In this document: piece by piece, positions 23,794 through 34,322 of the stretch
Layout of the letters: every line of letters begins with the position of its first letter
Numbering within the stretch: the stretch's first letter is position 1
NCBI GenBank assembly: GCA_030549205.1
Contig: JAUKTV010000002.1
Location: forward strand, 186,001-250,000
Direction of reading: 5' to 3'
DNA length: 64,000 bases
From: Apiosordaria backusii
Taxonomy: Eukaryota > Ascomycota > Sordariomycetes > Sordariales > Lasiosphaeriaceae
Position numbers and translations under genes: made by a program
Notes under the pieces: model-generated
Seen by the model: the letters and a program-made list of their open reading frames with translations, nothing else
Databases searched by the model: none
What the model was told of the DNA's origin: nothing

Positions 23794-25290
23794 GGTCACA
23801 TTTTTAAGCCGCCATGATGGGATGCCGCTTGGATTTGTTTTTGCTGTTTTTCAGCGTGCTATTTGGGCTCTTGCTCTTGGTTGGGTGTTCGGATTTTCGC
23901 ATTTGGGGCCATGTCTCGACTCCATTCTTTTGGATAGGTACGTCACTTAGGGGCTTTTACGTTTGGAGATGTGTATCGGTTAGAGCTTCGGTTGTGGTAT
24001 GGGACTCCCGTCTTGTCAAGTTTGGCTGTTTGATGTGGGCTGTTGCTTGGCGATCTGGGCTTGACTGTTGAGGCCTAGATGAGTGATTGGGTGGTGGTAT
24101 ATGATCTCGACTTCGTGTAGGGTGTTGGCTTTTGGATTAATGAAATGTTTATGAGTGACGGTCGACAATACACACTTCTCTTTGATATAACAAGATACTT
24201 GATCGTTGAAGTCACTCTTGCACCTGTTCTGTGATGTTTAGAGGCTTGTTGTAATGTGTAGGCAAGGGAAGTACTCTGGTAGACCTTTGCTATTGTGGGT
24301 TCAGAAGTTTTATGTTCGCAGTTGGAATCCTTGTATACCTCAGGAGAGAAAAGAGACTTGCTCGTCAATAGTTTAACGTGAAGCTATTTAAGAAAATGGG
24401 AGGTACCAACAATAAGTACGCAAGCTGTTTTGAAGTCAGGGGCTAGAGCCTGTCATCATTTGTCTCAAACCTTCTTGGACAGGGACGTTTGTAAGTCAAG
24501 GACTTCAAACCTTCCAACGTTTACTACGAAGCGGTGTGCGCATTTGGACCTTGATCCTAGTTCAAGCAACGGTTGGTCTTGTACTTGCCCGCTTTATTAG
24601 TAAGTGATGATTTGGTTCTGACCGCCTGGGGTATTTTGTGATCCTGGGTCCTTATCTGGATTCGTCATGGAAAATTTGTGTTTCCAGTGGGGCCTCATGT
24701 CTTGATTATGAATTGCTGCTCGTTGGGGGACATGTTTCTGTCTGGCCTTCCTCTGTTGTCTGTTCATGAGGCTGCTGTTGAAGTTTGGGCATAGGTCTCG
24801 GCCAGATGCATGTGTGGGATGCTGTGTGGGATGCTGTGTGTGTTTGCGCCCCTCTGCGGTCTGACGTTGGGGTGAGGTGGTGATATAATGTTGTGTTGAC
24901 AGCTTCAGTTTGAGTGCATAATACGGGTTCTGACTATTTGTGTCATTGATGACCTGCAAATCCACTCACTGGTCCTACAGTACCTTAGCTCCTATTATAG
25001 CTATATACATATCTCCAAAGAATTTAACTGCCCGGTTCAATCCTCATTTCTTAACAATAAACCTACCCTAATACAATCATGCCTCTTAACATCTGATGCC
25101 CCAACTCCCGCGGCAACAATCCCTCTCGCCACGGCACACTGCTCGTCTTACTTTCAGCCGACCCAACTGACTTAGCCAAAGCCTCAGTCCCATTCCCATA
25201 AACAGTCTTCACAACCAAACTGCTCGATAACCCCATCCCTTCCACACCGCCAGTATAAACACCACTCCCACCTACTTTGAACACACCACC
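23794..25290. other. Intergenic, no supported gene
   Basis: Only short overlapping frames are present. Sequence just before 25291 probably held the missing first exon (first membrane segment) of the DUF3176 pseudogene, but I cannot identify it. Confidence 0.45.
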
Positions 25291-26513
25291 TTGAACCTTC
25301 CCCCCACCTCCCACTTTGCGAAAGTACGTCCCACAATGGTCCATGATACCACCTGTCTCAGACCCACGAACACCACCACCACGCTGCCTAAGCTGCCCCT
25401 TCACATCACCCTTAACACCTTTCTGGCCTTCTTCACCACCTCAGCCAAAGCAGCTTTCATGAGCCCTCTGGTAGAATGTATCAGCCAATGGAAGTGGAAC
25501 TGGTTCGACCTCGAACGTCCCATCACAGACTTTGATATTTTTGACAAGGCCAGTCGTGGCGTCTTTGGGTCGATCTTGTTGTTGAAGTTACTGAAAGGGA
25601 GGCACTTGGCAGCTATCGGGGCTGTGATATCCATCTTGGGTATGGTAACGACACCTGTCACCCAGCTTCTGATTCAATACCCGATCCGCCTAGTGGCCGT
25701 CCCCACCGGCCCAGACGCCCCAAATGCTACCATTCCGGCCGTTCAACACTGCTGTAGCCATGTTGGCCTTGCTGGACCACGGTCTCTCGACATCGCCAGC
25801 TATGTTTCGGCTGGCCTTGTTCATCCATCGGTGTCATTGATCAGTGAAGTGGCTCCGATATGCCCCAGCGGAACTTGCAATTGGACCGAATTCGAAAGCT
25901 TATCGCTGTGCTCCAAGATAGCGAACATCACGGATCGGATACGAATGGAATAGGTCCCGTTTTCAACATCCCGTGATTGGACGACCTGGGATGATACGCT
26001 GGACCTAAATCCCCTAAGACTCAACGGAACACTGGCCTACAATGTCTTGTTCCCCGATGAAGGTAACGAGTACTTTGTTGCCCCGGTATCCTTCACGTTG
26101 TACAGCTCACGTCTCTCTCGGTCAATTGCCTTCGCTGAGGACAAGGCTCTTTGCCGCTGCCTGGGTAGGTAGCCGGATACAAGGTGGTCTGGTCTAATGC
26201 TGGCAATGTCACCTATACCAGCGGAAACTCAACAACCTCGAAGCCTTGGGACTGGCAAGCCTTCGAAATGGTTTACTATGCCTGCGTCAACAGGTATTCG
26301 GTCCGTGTCGGTAGCGGAACGGCAGAAACAGTGGCGGTTCCGTCGCATGAAGTCGTCGCGCCTTCAGAAGACGGAGCGGTAACAATCAACTGTACTATCC
26401 CGAAACTTGTTAGCGGAGAGGCCCAAAGGACAACATGTGGTCAGGATGGGAGAAACCCGATTCTGTCCCGATGGTCCGGCCGAGTGTCTTTGCTGCCTAG
26501 ATGCAAAGAATAA
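25291..26513 (+). pseudogene. DUF3176-family membrane protein, disrupted
   Basis: The frame from 25291 carries hallmarks of fungal DUF3176 membrane proteins: LHITLNTFLAFF...AKAAF, ISQWKWNWF, DFDIFDKASRG.FGS, and a hydrophobic segment around LAAIGAVISILGMVTTPVTQ. A TAG at 25951-25953 interrupts the frame. The same frame continues with plausible sequence to a second stop near 26167. Then a shifted frame (26184-26513) supplies the family's later region (WDWQAFEMVYYACVNRYSV). The C-terminal membrane anchor is missing, and retroelement-derived sequence begins near 26520. The start is also incomplete, because family members usually have a further N-terminal membrane segment. It is a nonsense-, frameshift- and truncation-bearing pseudogene. 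Confidence 0.65.
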
Positions 26514-26519
26514 GTTTGC

Positions 26520-27608
26520 TTTGGGTGTATTGCCGTACTTCTCTGCTAGGCTTACGCGTGGTCTCGAGTTCGATGTTGAGGTAGAGGCTGGGTCCCTCAC
26601 TAGTTGCTCCAATTGTATTCTCAAGTCCTGGAGGGAGGGGGGTTTGAGTGGAGAGGGGTCTGTTGTATAGTGTTCCTCCGACCTGGGAACTTCTGTTACA
26701 GGTGCCTTAAAGAGGGGGGCTCTTCTACTATCACTCCAGATAGAGAGATGCAGCCTGTTGGGATTTTGAGGTTCCTCTTCTATTTTCTGGTGGGCTTTTC
26801 TGACTTTCTCGACTATCCGGGTAAGTTTTGCTTGTGTCCTGTGCCTATTTAAACCTTGTCTGGCGTAATGAGGCCCTTTTGGCGTGTGGGGGGATCTTAA
26901 TGTCAAGGGTGTTGTTGGAAAAAGCTGTCCTTTCAACAAGTAGGCTGGCGGGGCTGATACTGGTGTAGTTGTCAAGTGCACCTTAGTAGGCGGGTCGGTG
27001 TTGACAATTATCGAGGCCTCGACCTTCTCTCGTTCCTCCTTGAGGCGGTTGTACTCGGCTTGCTACTGTTGGACTTGTTCTCCCGGAGAGTCGACTTGCA
27101 TCAATAGGCCTCCATATAGAACTTGTTATAGGGAAGGGTTGTAATAAATTTGCTCTTCCCGAAGCGATAGAGAAGGGTCTGTCGGTATCTAGGGTACGCC
27201 GAGGGGCTGATGGTAGAGTATCGCCTGATGATTCGCGCTAGAGGAGGTTTATTGAGATGGAGGGCACGCCTGATTCGGGTTTGCCTAAGCAGCTTGAGAT
27301 CGAGCTCTTTGTACCGAGTCTGGTGTAGGTGGACGGGGCACGGTAGACTCGGTGTCAGAGGGTAGTTGCCACTTCTTCCTAAACTTCAGCACGTAGTTTT
27401 TAAGCCTGACTGGCTTTTCGAGCCAGGCAAGGAGGATCCGCTCGTTTATCGGACCTTCGTCTCGATCAACATCGGGATTGATCTAGATGGCCTTGGTAAT
27501 ATCCTCGTAGGTAAGGTACTCTTAGACGAGGTCGGGATATTCGTAGTAGATACAGATCAGCTGGCAGGCTCTCAATCGTTCTTCTACCGTAAAACCTTTT
27601 GGTGGCAT
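26520..27608 (-). pseudogene. Retrotransposon gag-like ORF with RIP-type stops
   Basis: From the ATG at 27608 (MPPKGFTVEERL) one reading frame can be followed for over 700 bp. It passes through several TAA/TAG codons, each explicable as CAA/CAG mutated C-to-T, and then joins the open frame 26364-26981. The protein has a charged helical N-terminus, a coiled stretch (QAEYNRLKEEREKVE) and a Pro-rich tail, like Gag of fungal LTR elements. It sits just downstream, on the same strand, of an LTR-like segment ending at 28301. I infer it is the gag part of a truncated LTR retrotransposon. No pol motifs are seen. The boundary with the DUF3176 relic is approximate. Confidence 0.5.
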
Positions 27609-28301
27609 AGGGAGGGACAGCAGGGTCCCCCACGCAGGAGTTCCGGGGTGACGTCAGTGCCTGTATCGAGCCGGATTCAGTGTGCTTTAGAAGAGGGAGA
27701 AGCAAGGGAAGATTTGGAGGCTTGATGCCGATGATTGAGGGGGTTGGCGCTTGATGTTCCCAATTGTAACTTATTGGTTGATCAAGGCCGAGGTCTCGAA
27801 CTAGGCTGGGGAAGGCCCAGGAGAGGTCACTGGTGATGGTCGGTGTTGAAGCCGCTTCGACAAAGGAGTCGTGGGCTGGCGAAGAGGTTGTTTCTTGATT
27901 CCCAATTATGAATTATTGGTTGATCAAGGCTGAGGGGGTTGGCGCTTGATATTCCCAATTGTGACTTATTGGTTGATCAAGGCCGAGGTCTCAAACTAGG
28001 CTGGGGAAGGCCCAGGAGAGGTTACCGGTGATGGTTGGTGTTGAAGCCGCTTCGACAAAGGTATCGTGGGCTGGCGAGGAGGTCGTTTCTCGATTCAACC
28101 CCGGTTAGGCTGAAGAAAACGAAGTTGCAGCTACCATTGTTACGCAAAGCAATGGCTGCACTTAGAGATAGTGAAGAAGGATGAATGATCTTTACTTTGT
28201 GGTCTTGTCCGATGACATATATAACGGTTCGATATGGAGCCATCGGTCCGTACGCACCTTCCCACAGAACCTCCGCACAGAACCTGTGCTACCGTAACAT
28301 T
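27609..28301 (-). mobile_element. LTR and leader of a degraded LTR retrotransposon
   Basis: On the minus strand a segment begins TGTTACGGTAGCACAGG at 28301, with a TATA-like TTATATATG near 28215, and leads through a tandem duplication to the gag-like start at 27608. Repeated ...GTTACA-ATTGGGAA... and GTCACA-ATTGGGAA... sequences in the duplicated part may be LTR end plus primer-binding region, but this is uncertain. A LINE-like relic abuts exactly at 28302, consistent with nested insertion. Confidence 0.4.
27737..28096. repeat. 195-bp tandem duplication in retroelement leader
   Basis: Two direct copies with a 195-bp period start at 27737 and 27932, both with GAGGGGGTTGGCGCTTGAT, and diverge near 28096. 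Each contains TTATTGGTTGATCAAGGC, which occurs three times in total. Differences are mainly transitions. Confidence 0.8.
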
Positions 28302-28560
28302 TCTGGTGGTAGGTAGTTAATAGTGTGCTGGTCTGGCTCTTGAGGGTCGGCAGCCGGGAGGGGGTCTGTTGGTTTGAAGCTTTTGCAGCGGGCCTACCGT
28401 TCCAGTTGCTACAGCAGCTTAGTATCGTGTGTTGCCTTGTGTAGTGTGGTCCTCCAGGTACTGGTCTTAGCTTTCTTAACGGCCTTTGACAAGCTTTTTA
28501 ACTTCCGGTTAAGCTGGGCTCTGTTGTAGTCTGTTGGAGTATTTTTTAAAGTCCTTTCAG
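28302..28560 (-). pseudogene. LINE-like ORF fragment
   Basis: Read on the minus strand, one frame gives a basic peptide (RAQLNRKLKSLSKAVKKAK, then TSTWRTTLHKATHDTKLL), interrupted by TAG codons and followed by a Pro-rich stretch. It resembles the segment between the endonuclease and reverse transcriptase of Tad-type non-LTR elements. Recognition is weak and the fragment is short. Confidence 0.35.
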
Positions 28561-28620
28561 CTTGTCAAGGCTTATAATTACTAGAAGTAGGCTCGGCAAT
28601 TTGTATATATAATTAAGGCT

Positions 28621-28905
28621 ATGCCAAGCGACCGGCTGTTTTTAAAGAGAGTTGGTAAGGCTATAGATAAGCAGGCATTCGATTTAGCTACCGCTAAACG
28701 ATAGATCCAAGGCCTGGAGGCCAGCCTTAAGTATATGCGAGCTACAAAGAGGAAGAGGGTGGAAGTCGATCCAAATAAGCAGTTTGCAACTATTGGCACT
28801 GTTCGTGAAGGAAAGAGAAAAGTTGGCCGCATGCTATTAGATTCAGACGATTCTTCAAACGAAGAGGATCAAGAAGATATCCATTACAGCATCAACGTTT
28901 TGTAG
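28621..28905 (+). pseudogene. Fot1/pogo transposase, C-terminal remnant
   Basis: A 95-codon frame starts at ATG 28621 and ends at TAG 28903-28905, with one internal TAG (28702-28704, CAG to TAG). It carries the typical tail of fungal pogo/Fot1-like DDE transposases: a helical region, KRKRVEVDPNKQFATIGTV, and an acidic end (DSDDSSNEEDQED). The catalytic core is missing upstream, where LINE-like sequence begins. It is a dead fragment. Confidence 0.6.
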
Positions 28906-29859
28906 AAATATATATTTTTTTCCAAGTTTTAATGTGGGTGTTGGTGATGGCACGGACTGGCCGGCTTGTTCCGCTTCAGGGTTGTTCCGTTTCTACGCCA
29001 CCCAGCTTACCTGGGTACGGGAAGTGCCCGTCGATGGTACCCATCCGCCCTTTTCCACTGTTTTGCTCTTCTTGAGTTCTTCCCCTTCGCATTATCATGA
29101 CTTCCTCCAGTTTTTCCACTTCCACAACGCCATCCACGTTTGGTGTTGGTCTAGCTGCATGCGACATTAGTTCTTGCACGTGGCATTCTGCACAGCAGCG
29201 GCAGAACAGCCGAACTGGGCAAGACACTCGGAATCCAAGCCGAAGATGGAGTTCTGGAATTTTCCAGGCCCTGTCCCTTGCGGCTCCTCACCTGCCAAAT
29301 GCCTTCTTCAGCCGCTAGTTTACCTCATCAGCTGCAGGTGCTAGTCCCTTTTCATCTTTGGATTTGATCCTTCTCAATTCCCGAGACCTCGGCAACTACT
29401 CTATCGCCAGGGATGCTGGTGGGGTGAAGAAGGTGGGCACGGGGGGCAAACCAGGCATGTTCTGCTGCAGCATGCTGTACGTTATGCGGGACAAGTTGTT
29501 GTTTGGGTCTGGCTCTTCGCTCTCTTCCCTCTTACCTTTCCCTCTTGCTCCTTGCTTGCATCAAACTAGGCCCTCATGATGCAGGCTTCGTACTATAACG
29601 GCCAACTATTGCTAATAGAGCGGTGCGGCGATGGCAGTTCGGGTTTTTGGGCTGAGCTAGAATTGCTCGGGAAAAACCACCAGATCAGCTCCTGGATGGC
29701 CCACCCCTAGAGCAACTTGTCGTTGCATTTGCGACAGCAGCATTGCTACATAACCGCAAGCCCGGCTTCTCTCCTCCCCGGGAGTCCTTTCGTTCTTTCC
29801 CGGCAGAACCGCCAGCTCTCGTTCTCTGGGCTTGCCCTCTACCCGGAGAAATCGACGAG
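28906..29859. other. Intergenic, no supported gene
   Basis: Short overlapping frames occur on both strands, none recognisable. The last part is the 5' region of the carboxylesterase gene. Confidence 0.45.
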
Positions 29860-32052
29860 ATGTACCTGCTCCAGAGCCTCATCACAACCTGCTTGCTGGC
29901 GGCATCATCCGTCGGCGCCACCTCTCTCGGGCTTCAAGATCATGCCGGCACCGGCAGATGTAAGAATGCGGCGCCGACGGCGACGGTCAAGAACGGCACA
30001 TATGCCGGCGTCTGCAACTCCCAGTACAAGCAAGACTTTTTCCTCGGCATGCCATACGCGAAGGTGATATTGCCGTTATTTCTTCCCCGATCCATGGACT
30101 TTCTGGACTAACTACGTCCTCAACCAGAAACCCGATCGCTTCACCATTGCAGAACCCCTCAGCTCCAAATGGGAGGGCGTTCGCCAGGCCACTTCGTATC
30201 CGAAACACTGTATGGGCTTCGGCCCCGATATGATCGGGTACGAAATGTCGGAGGACTGTCTCTACATCAACGTGATCCGCCCCGCCGGTGTTGACGAGAA
30301 TGCACAGCTCCCCGTGGCTGTCTGGATCCACGGCGGCGGTCTCACCATGGGAGGCTCCGCCGACAGGCGGTACAACCTCTCCTTCATCGTGGAGAACAGC
30401 GTCGAGCTGGGCACCCCCATTATTGCGGTGAGCTTCAACTACCGCATGGCCGCCTTTGGCTTCCTCTCCGGGCCCGAAGTGGAAGCGTCTGGTGCTACCA
30501 ATCTCGGTTTCCGAGACCAGCGGCATGCGCTTTGGTGGATTAAGGAGAACATTGCTGCGTTTGGAGGGGATCCTGACAAGGTGACCCTTTGGGGAGAGAG
30601 TGCTGGCGCCGTCAGCATCAATGCCCAGCTGTTTGCTTTTAACGGTAAGGTTCCTTTCTCTGTACTCTCCGTTCACTTTCCAAGAAACAATTCCGCTCTG
30701 TCTTGCATTCATCCGTATCTGACATATAACTGCCGGAGCCCAGGTCGTGATGACGGTCTCTTCCGCGCTGCCGTAGTTCAGTCCGGCTTCGGTGGCGCCC
30801 TCCACCGATACCCAGGCGGCCTTAACAACACGTCCGTCGCCAGCGTCAACTACAAGAAATTGGTGCAGGCGACTTCATGTGCCAGCACTTACGGGACGCC
30901 TGCCTCACTCCAATGCCTCCGCGACCTGCCGCTTTCTGAGCTGATGGCGGTCCTGAACAATCGGGCGCTAAACGTCGCCATCTGGGTGCCCGCCATGGAT
31001 GGCGACTTTATCGCCGACTATCCGTCGCGCCAGTCCCGCGACGGACGGTTCCCCAAGGTCCCCGTCTTGGTCGGGCAGAACACGGACGAGGGAGCCTCGT
31101 TTGGCGCAAACAGGAGCGCCACTGCAGGGCCCATCAACACCGACGAAGAGATGGCTGAGTCGGTCACCCGCGTCCTCTTTGGCCCCAACCACCCGAACCT
31201 GGACTCGCTCGTGAGGGAGCTCCTCTACCTCTATCCCGACATCCAGGCCGTGGGCATTCCGTCCTTGGACAAGTACCCCGTCATCAAGCCCGGATCACCC
31301 GAGGCTGCCTTCCTAGGGCTGCAGTACAGGCGATCCACGGCCATCTACGGCGACTGGTGAGAGAGAATCGCGCGTTTCTTGTTCCCACTCTGATACACAA
31401 ACTGACTGTCGTGTTTTTTTGTAAAATAACAGGATGGAGACGTACCAGCTGCGCAGGGGTCTCATCGCATGGTCCAAGCATGGTGTTCCTGCCTGGAACT
31501 ATCGCTTTGACGTGACCAACGTCGGTGTTCCTGGTACGTACCTAACCAACGCAGTCCCTACTCCCTCCACGACACCCTTGTTTTTTCCTCGGCCTTTTCC
31601 AGTCCATCCCAGCTGCCTACCATCCCTTCGAATTATAGAAAAGAACACAACAAAGATGACGCCGAACTCTAACTCCCGTCAAAAAACAAACAGGCTACCA
31701 ATCCGCCGCCCACTTCCAAGAGATCCCCTACGTCTTTTGCAACCTCGACGGCGTCGGCTACGCGCGCAACCCCTTCGAGGGCGCGCCAGGGTCTTACAAG
31801 ACCCTCGCCAAGGTCATGTCCAACACGTGGGTCCGCTTCTTTGTGTCTATGGATCCCACCGCCGGCAGCGGCGGTTGGAGGCAGGATTCTCGGCCAGTGC
31901 AGTGGCCGCGGTATGACCCCGGCGAGGGCGGCGGCGTGGGGAGGAACATCGTCTGGGATGCGGACAAGGTGTCGTATGTTGAGTGGGACAGCTTTCGCGC
32001 CGAGGGGGTGAATTGGATGATTGAGAATTCGCTGAATGCGCTGGGGACGTGA
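29860..32052 (+). CDS. Secreted type-B carboxylesterase/lipase
   Basis: Five exons give a 597-residue alpha/beta hydrolase. Introns are 30064-30127, 30645-30743 (a multiple of 3 with no stop, so the frame also reads through), 31357-31432 and 31534-31693. The start at 29860 opens a signal peptide (MYLLQSLITTCLLAASSVGA). Family motifs include the oxyanion-hole loop IHGGG, the EDCLYINV motif of type-B esterases, the nucleophile elbow GESAG, an acidic residue in GQNTDEGASF, and the histidine in AAHFQEIPYVF. Length and order fit carboxylesterase/lipase family members. It probably hydrolyses esters outside the cell; the substrate cannot be told. It converges on the receptor-like gene at 32696-34322. 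It is intact in this model. Confidence 0.88.
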
Positions 32053-32695
32053 GGAATGTAATGGAATGAAATGCGCTGGCCTTATCACGAGTGGCACACA
32101 ACTCATCGCCTCTCGAGTGAGTAACAAAGACATCTGTTCCGCTGCTGCTTGTCGAAGTAGACGGGTTCGTGGCCCCGGGAAATGTTCTAAAAGGACAGCT
32201 GGGACTGCGTACATGGCACTTTTTGTGTCTTGAGCTGGCTATGCTGTGGCAGCAGGACGACCGCCAGCATGGGCCCAAAAGAGATGAGAGACCCGTTTAC
32301 AGATGGCAGAGAGGGGTGGTGCGTAGGCAAGCCTAGGCTTTCATAGAAGGACGATATTGAAGACAGATTAAACAAAAAACGAATGGTATGCAGCGGGTAA
32401 AGACAGAGTCCATGAAACGAAGCGTAAGTTCCACACCCTATCACATCCCAGACCAAATAATCCCAGTGGTTCCGACCAAATTACCAATGTGTCCGTTAAG
32501 CAATAACGTTTCCAAGCCGCGCCTAAAAAAATGAAAACCAAGATTCCCAAACCCATTTACCCGTCAAGATACCAGAATCACTACGAGATTTGTTAACTCT
32601 GCCACATTTAGGTATATATGCAGTCAAGACTTCACGGAGCGCGTAGTAAAGAACAAGGATCTTGCTCAAGTGACTATGCGATCAAACATACAGAG
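32053..32695. other. Convergent intergenic region
   Basis: This lies between two convergent genes and presumably holds both 3' ends. No further gene is seen. Confidence 0.5.
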
Positions 32696-34322
32696 TTACG
32701 CTTTCCCCCGCGACATTCCCAGACTTCTCACGGTAGAGACCAGCTCACGCTTCGACTCGGTAATGGTACTAATACCCATGCGGCTCTGTGTCTCTTTCTT
32801 CTTCTCCTCCACCTTGCCGAGCTGATCCTCGTCGCCGTCGTCGCCCGTCTCGATGTCGTCTCCACGCCGAGGCTTGGGCCGGCGCACCTGCTGAGGAAGC
32901 TCGACGACTCGCGTCGATGACGAATCCTCCCCTTCGGCGCCGCCGGGACTGCCGGCGCTGTGGAGCCACTTGATTTTACGAATGAGCGGCCGCAGGGTCA
33001 CGACGCACGCGCATATGATGCCCACGTTGGACTCGATCACGCCGTAGATGGCGCTAAAGTAGGAATCCCATGTCCTGTCGAGCGAGCTGGCGGACAGTTG
33101 GAGGACTTGCAGGCGGAGGATGGCGACGATGCAGGCCCTTTGTTTGGTTTGGGAAGAGTGTCAGTCTATCTCTTTAGGGCAGAAGGCACAGAAAATGAAT
33201 GAAAAAGCTGATGAATACAGGAAGAAGCTACAAAGCTATCAAAACAAACAGCAGGAAATATATCCTCCACAACCAAAGGCCTGTGGGCCGGAGCAACCAC
33301 GCGGAGCAACCCACCCATGGCTAGCTGCCCTAGCGAGACCAGGCACAGGTCCGACAATCTCTCTTTTGCGTGGCTTTTGGGGCGGTTCATCAAAGAAAGA
33401 GAGAGCGAGAGAGAAAGAGAAAGCTTTTACTCACATGCCACCAAACCCGAGCACAATAACGAGAAGCACCCGCTGCGGCCAGGGGATGCTCAAATGTCTC
33501 AGGATCACGAGCGGGACGACCAGGATGGCAAAGTCCATGATCAAGGTGTGGATCTGGACGGCCAAAAAGTAGGCGGCGGTGTCGATGCACCGGGCGCCCG
33601 GGACCCCCGGAGTCCAGATAGCATAGAAGGGAACACAGCGGACGAAGCTGACGATGAGGACGGCGATGTAGCCCGACATCAGTATCGTGATCAGGCCGTA
33701 GCAGAGGCGCCGCTCACAGGCCATGACGCTGATACGGGTGTAGTGCAGCAGGATGGAGAGCTTGAGGAACATGTGGGTCGCGATGTAGTTGAGGTGGACG
33801 CCGGGGGAGATCTGAATTTTTGGAGAGCTCAGTTTCGTCATCAATGTCAGTGGGCTGGCATTGGGCGACGACGTACCCGGGATTGTAGAGCCAGCTGGTC
33901 CTTGGTGACTGCTTGTACGTGTCTCCCTGATCCATTTGTGAAAGCTATGGTTCCCCAAGAGTTAGTATGATTGGATCGTGTCAAAGGAGGAATGACATGG
34001 AGAGATATCCGTGTGGCTTACCAATGGTCATAAACACACTCATCATGATGGAGATGATCTGTTAGATGCATGTATAACTGGTGAGTCACAAGACACTCTT
34101 CTTGGACAGTTTTGATGTTTGATCACTCACCATGGCCATGATAATCACATAGTCCTCCCAAAAGGCCTTCTTGAGCAGAAACACGCGTGTGTATAGTCGC
34201 AGGACCAGGAAGCAGAGAGCGAGGGCGGGGCAGAGGATGATGGCAACCAGGGCCTGCGGCGCCCGCGTCTCGGCCAGGTACTCTGGCGAGTACGTCGTCG
34301 TGGTGGAGTTGGTCGATGACAT
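32696..34322 (-). CDS. Rhodopsin-fold integral membrane protein (PTH11-like)
   Basis: Five exons (34131-34322, 34022-34058, 33877-33944, 33435-33811, 32696-33137) join in phase to 371 residues. The last intron (297 bp) is long and purine-rich. Seven hydrophobic helices follow a short Ser/Thr-rich N-terminus. Motifs typical of the fungal rhodopsin-domain family are RLYTRVFLLKKAFWEDY, GSGRHVQAV, YIATHMFLKLSILLHYTRI, and C..TAAYFLAVQIHTLIMDF. The cytoplasmic tail is charged, with Glu/Lys and Pro-Lys-Pro stretches. Such proteins are receptor-like and sit in the plasma membrane; the ligand and coupling are unknown. I chose ATG 34322, though an in-frame ATG upstream at 34379 is possible. It is intact in this model. 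Confidence 0.82.

Noticed and set aside
25063..25404. Gly-rich 113-codon minus-strand frame
   Set aside because: Low complexity. It overlaps the start of the DUF3176 relic on the other strand, and there is no family resemblance.
31434..31916. Alternative frame downstream of carboxylesterase exon 3
   Set aside because: It reads through intron 4 (31534-31693). Splicing restores the esterase frame containing the catalytic histidine region.
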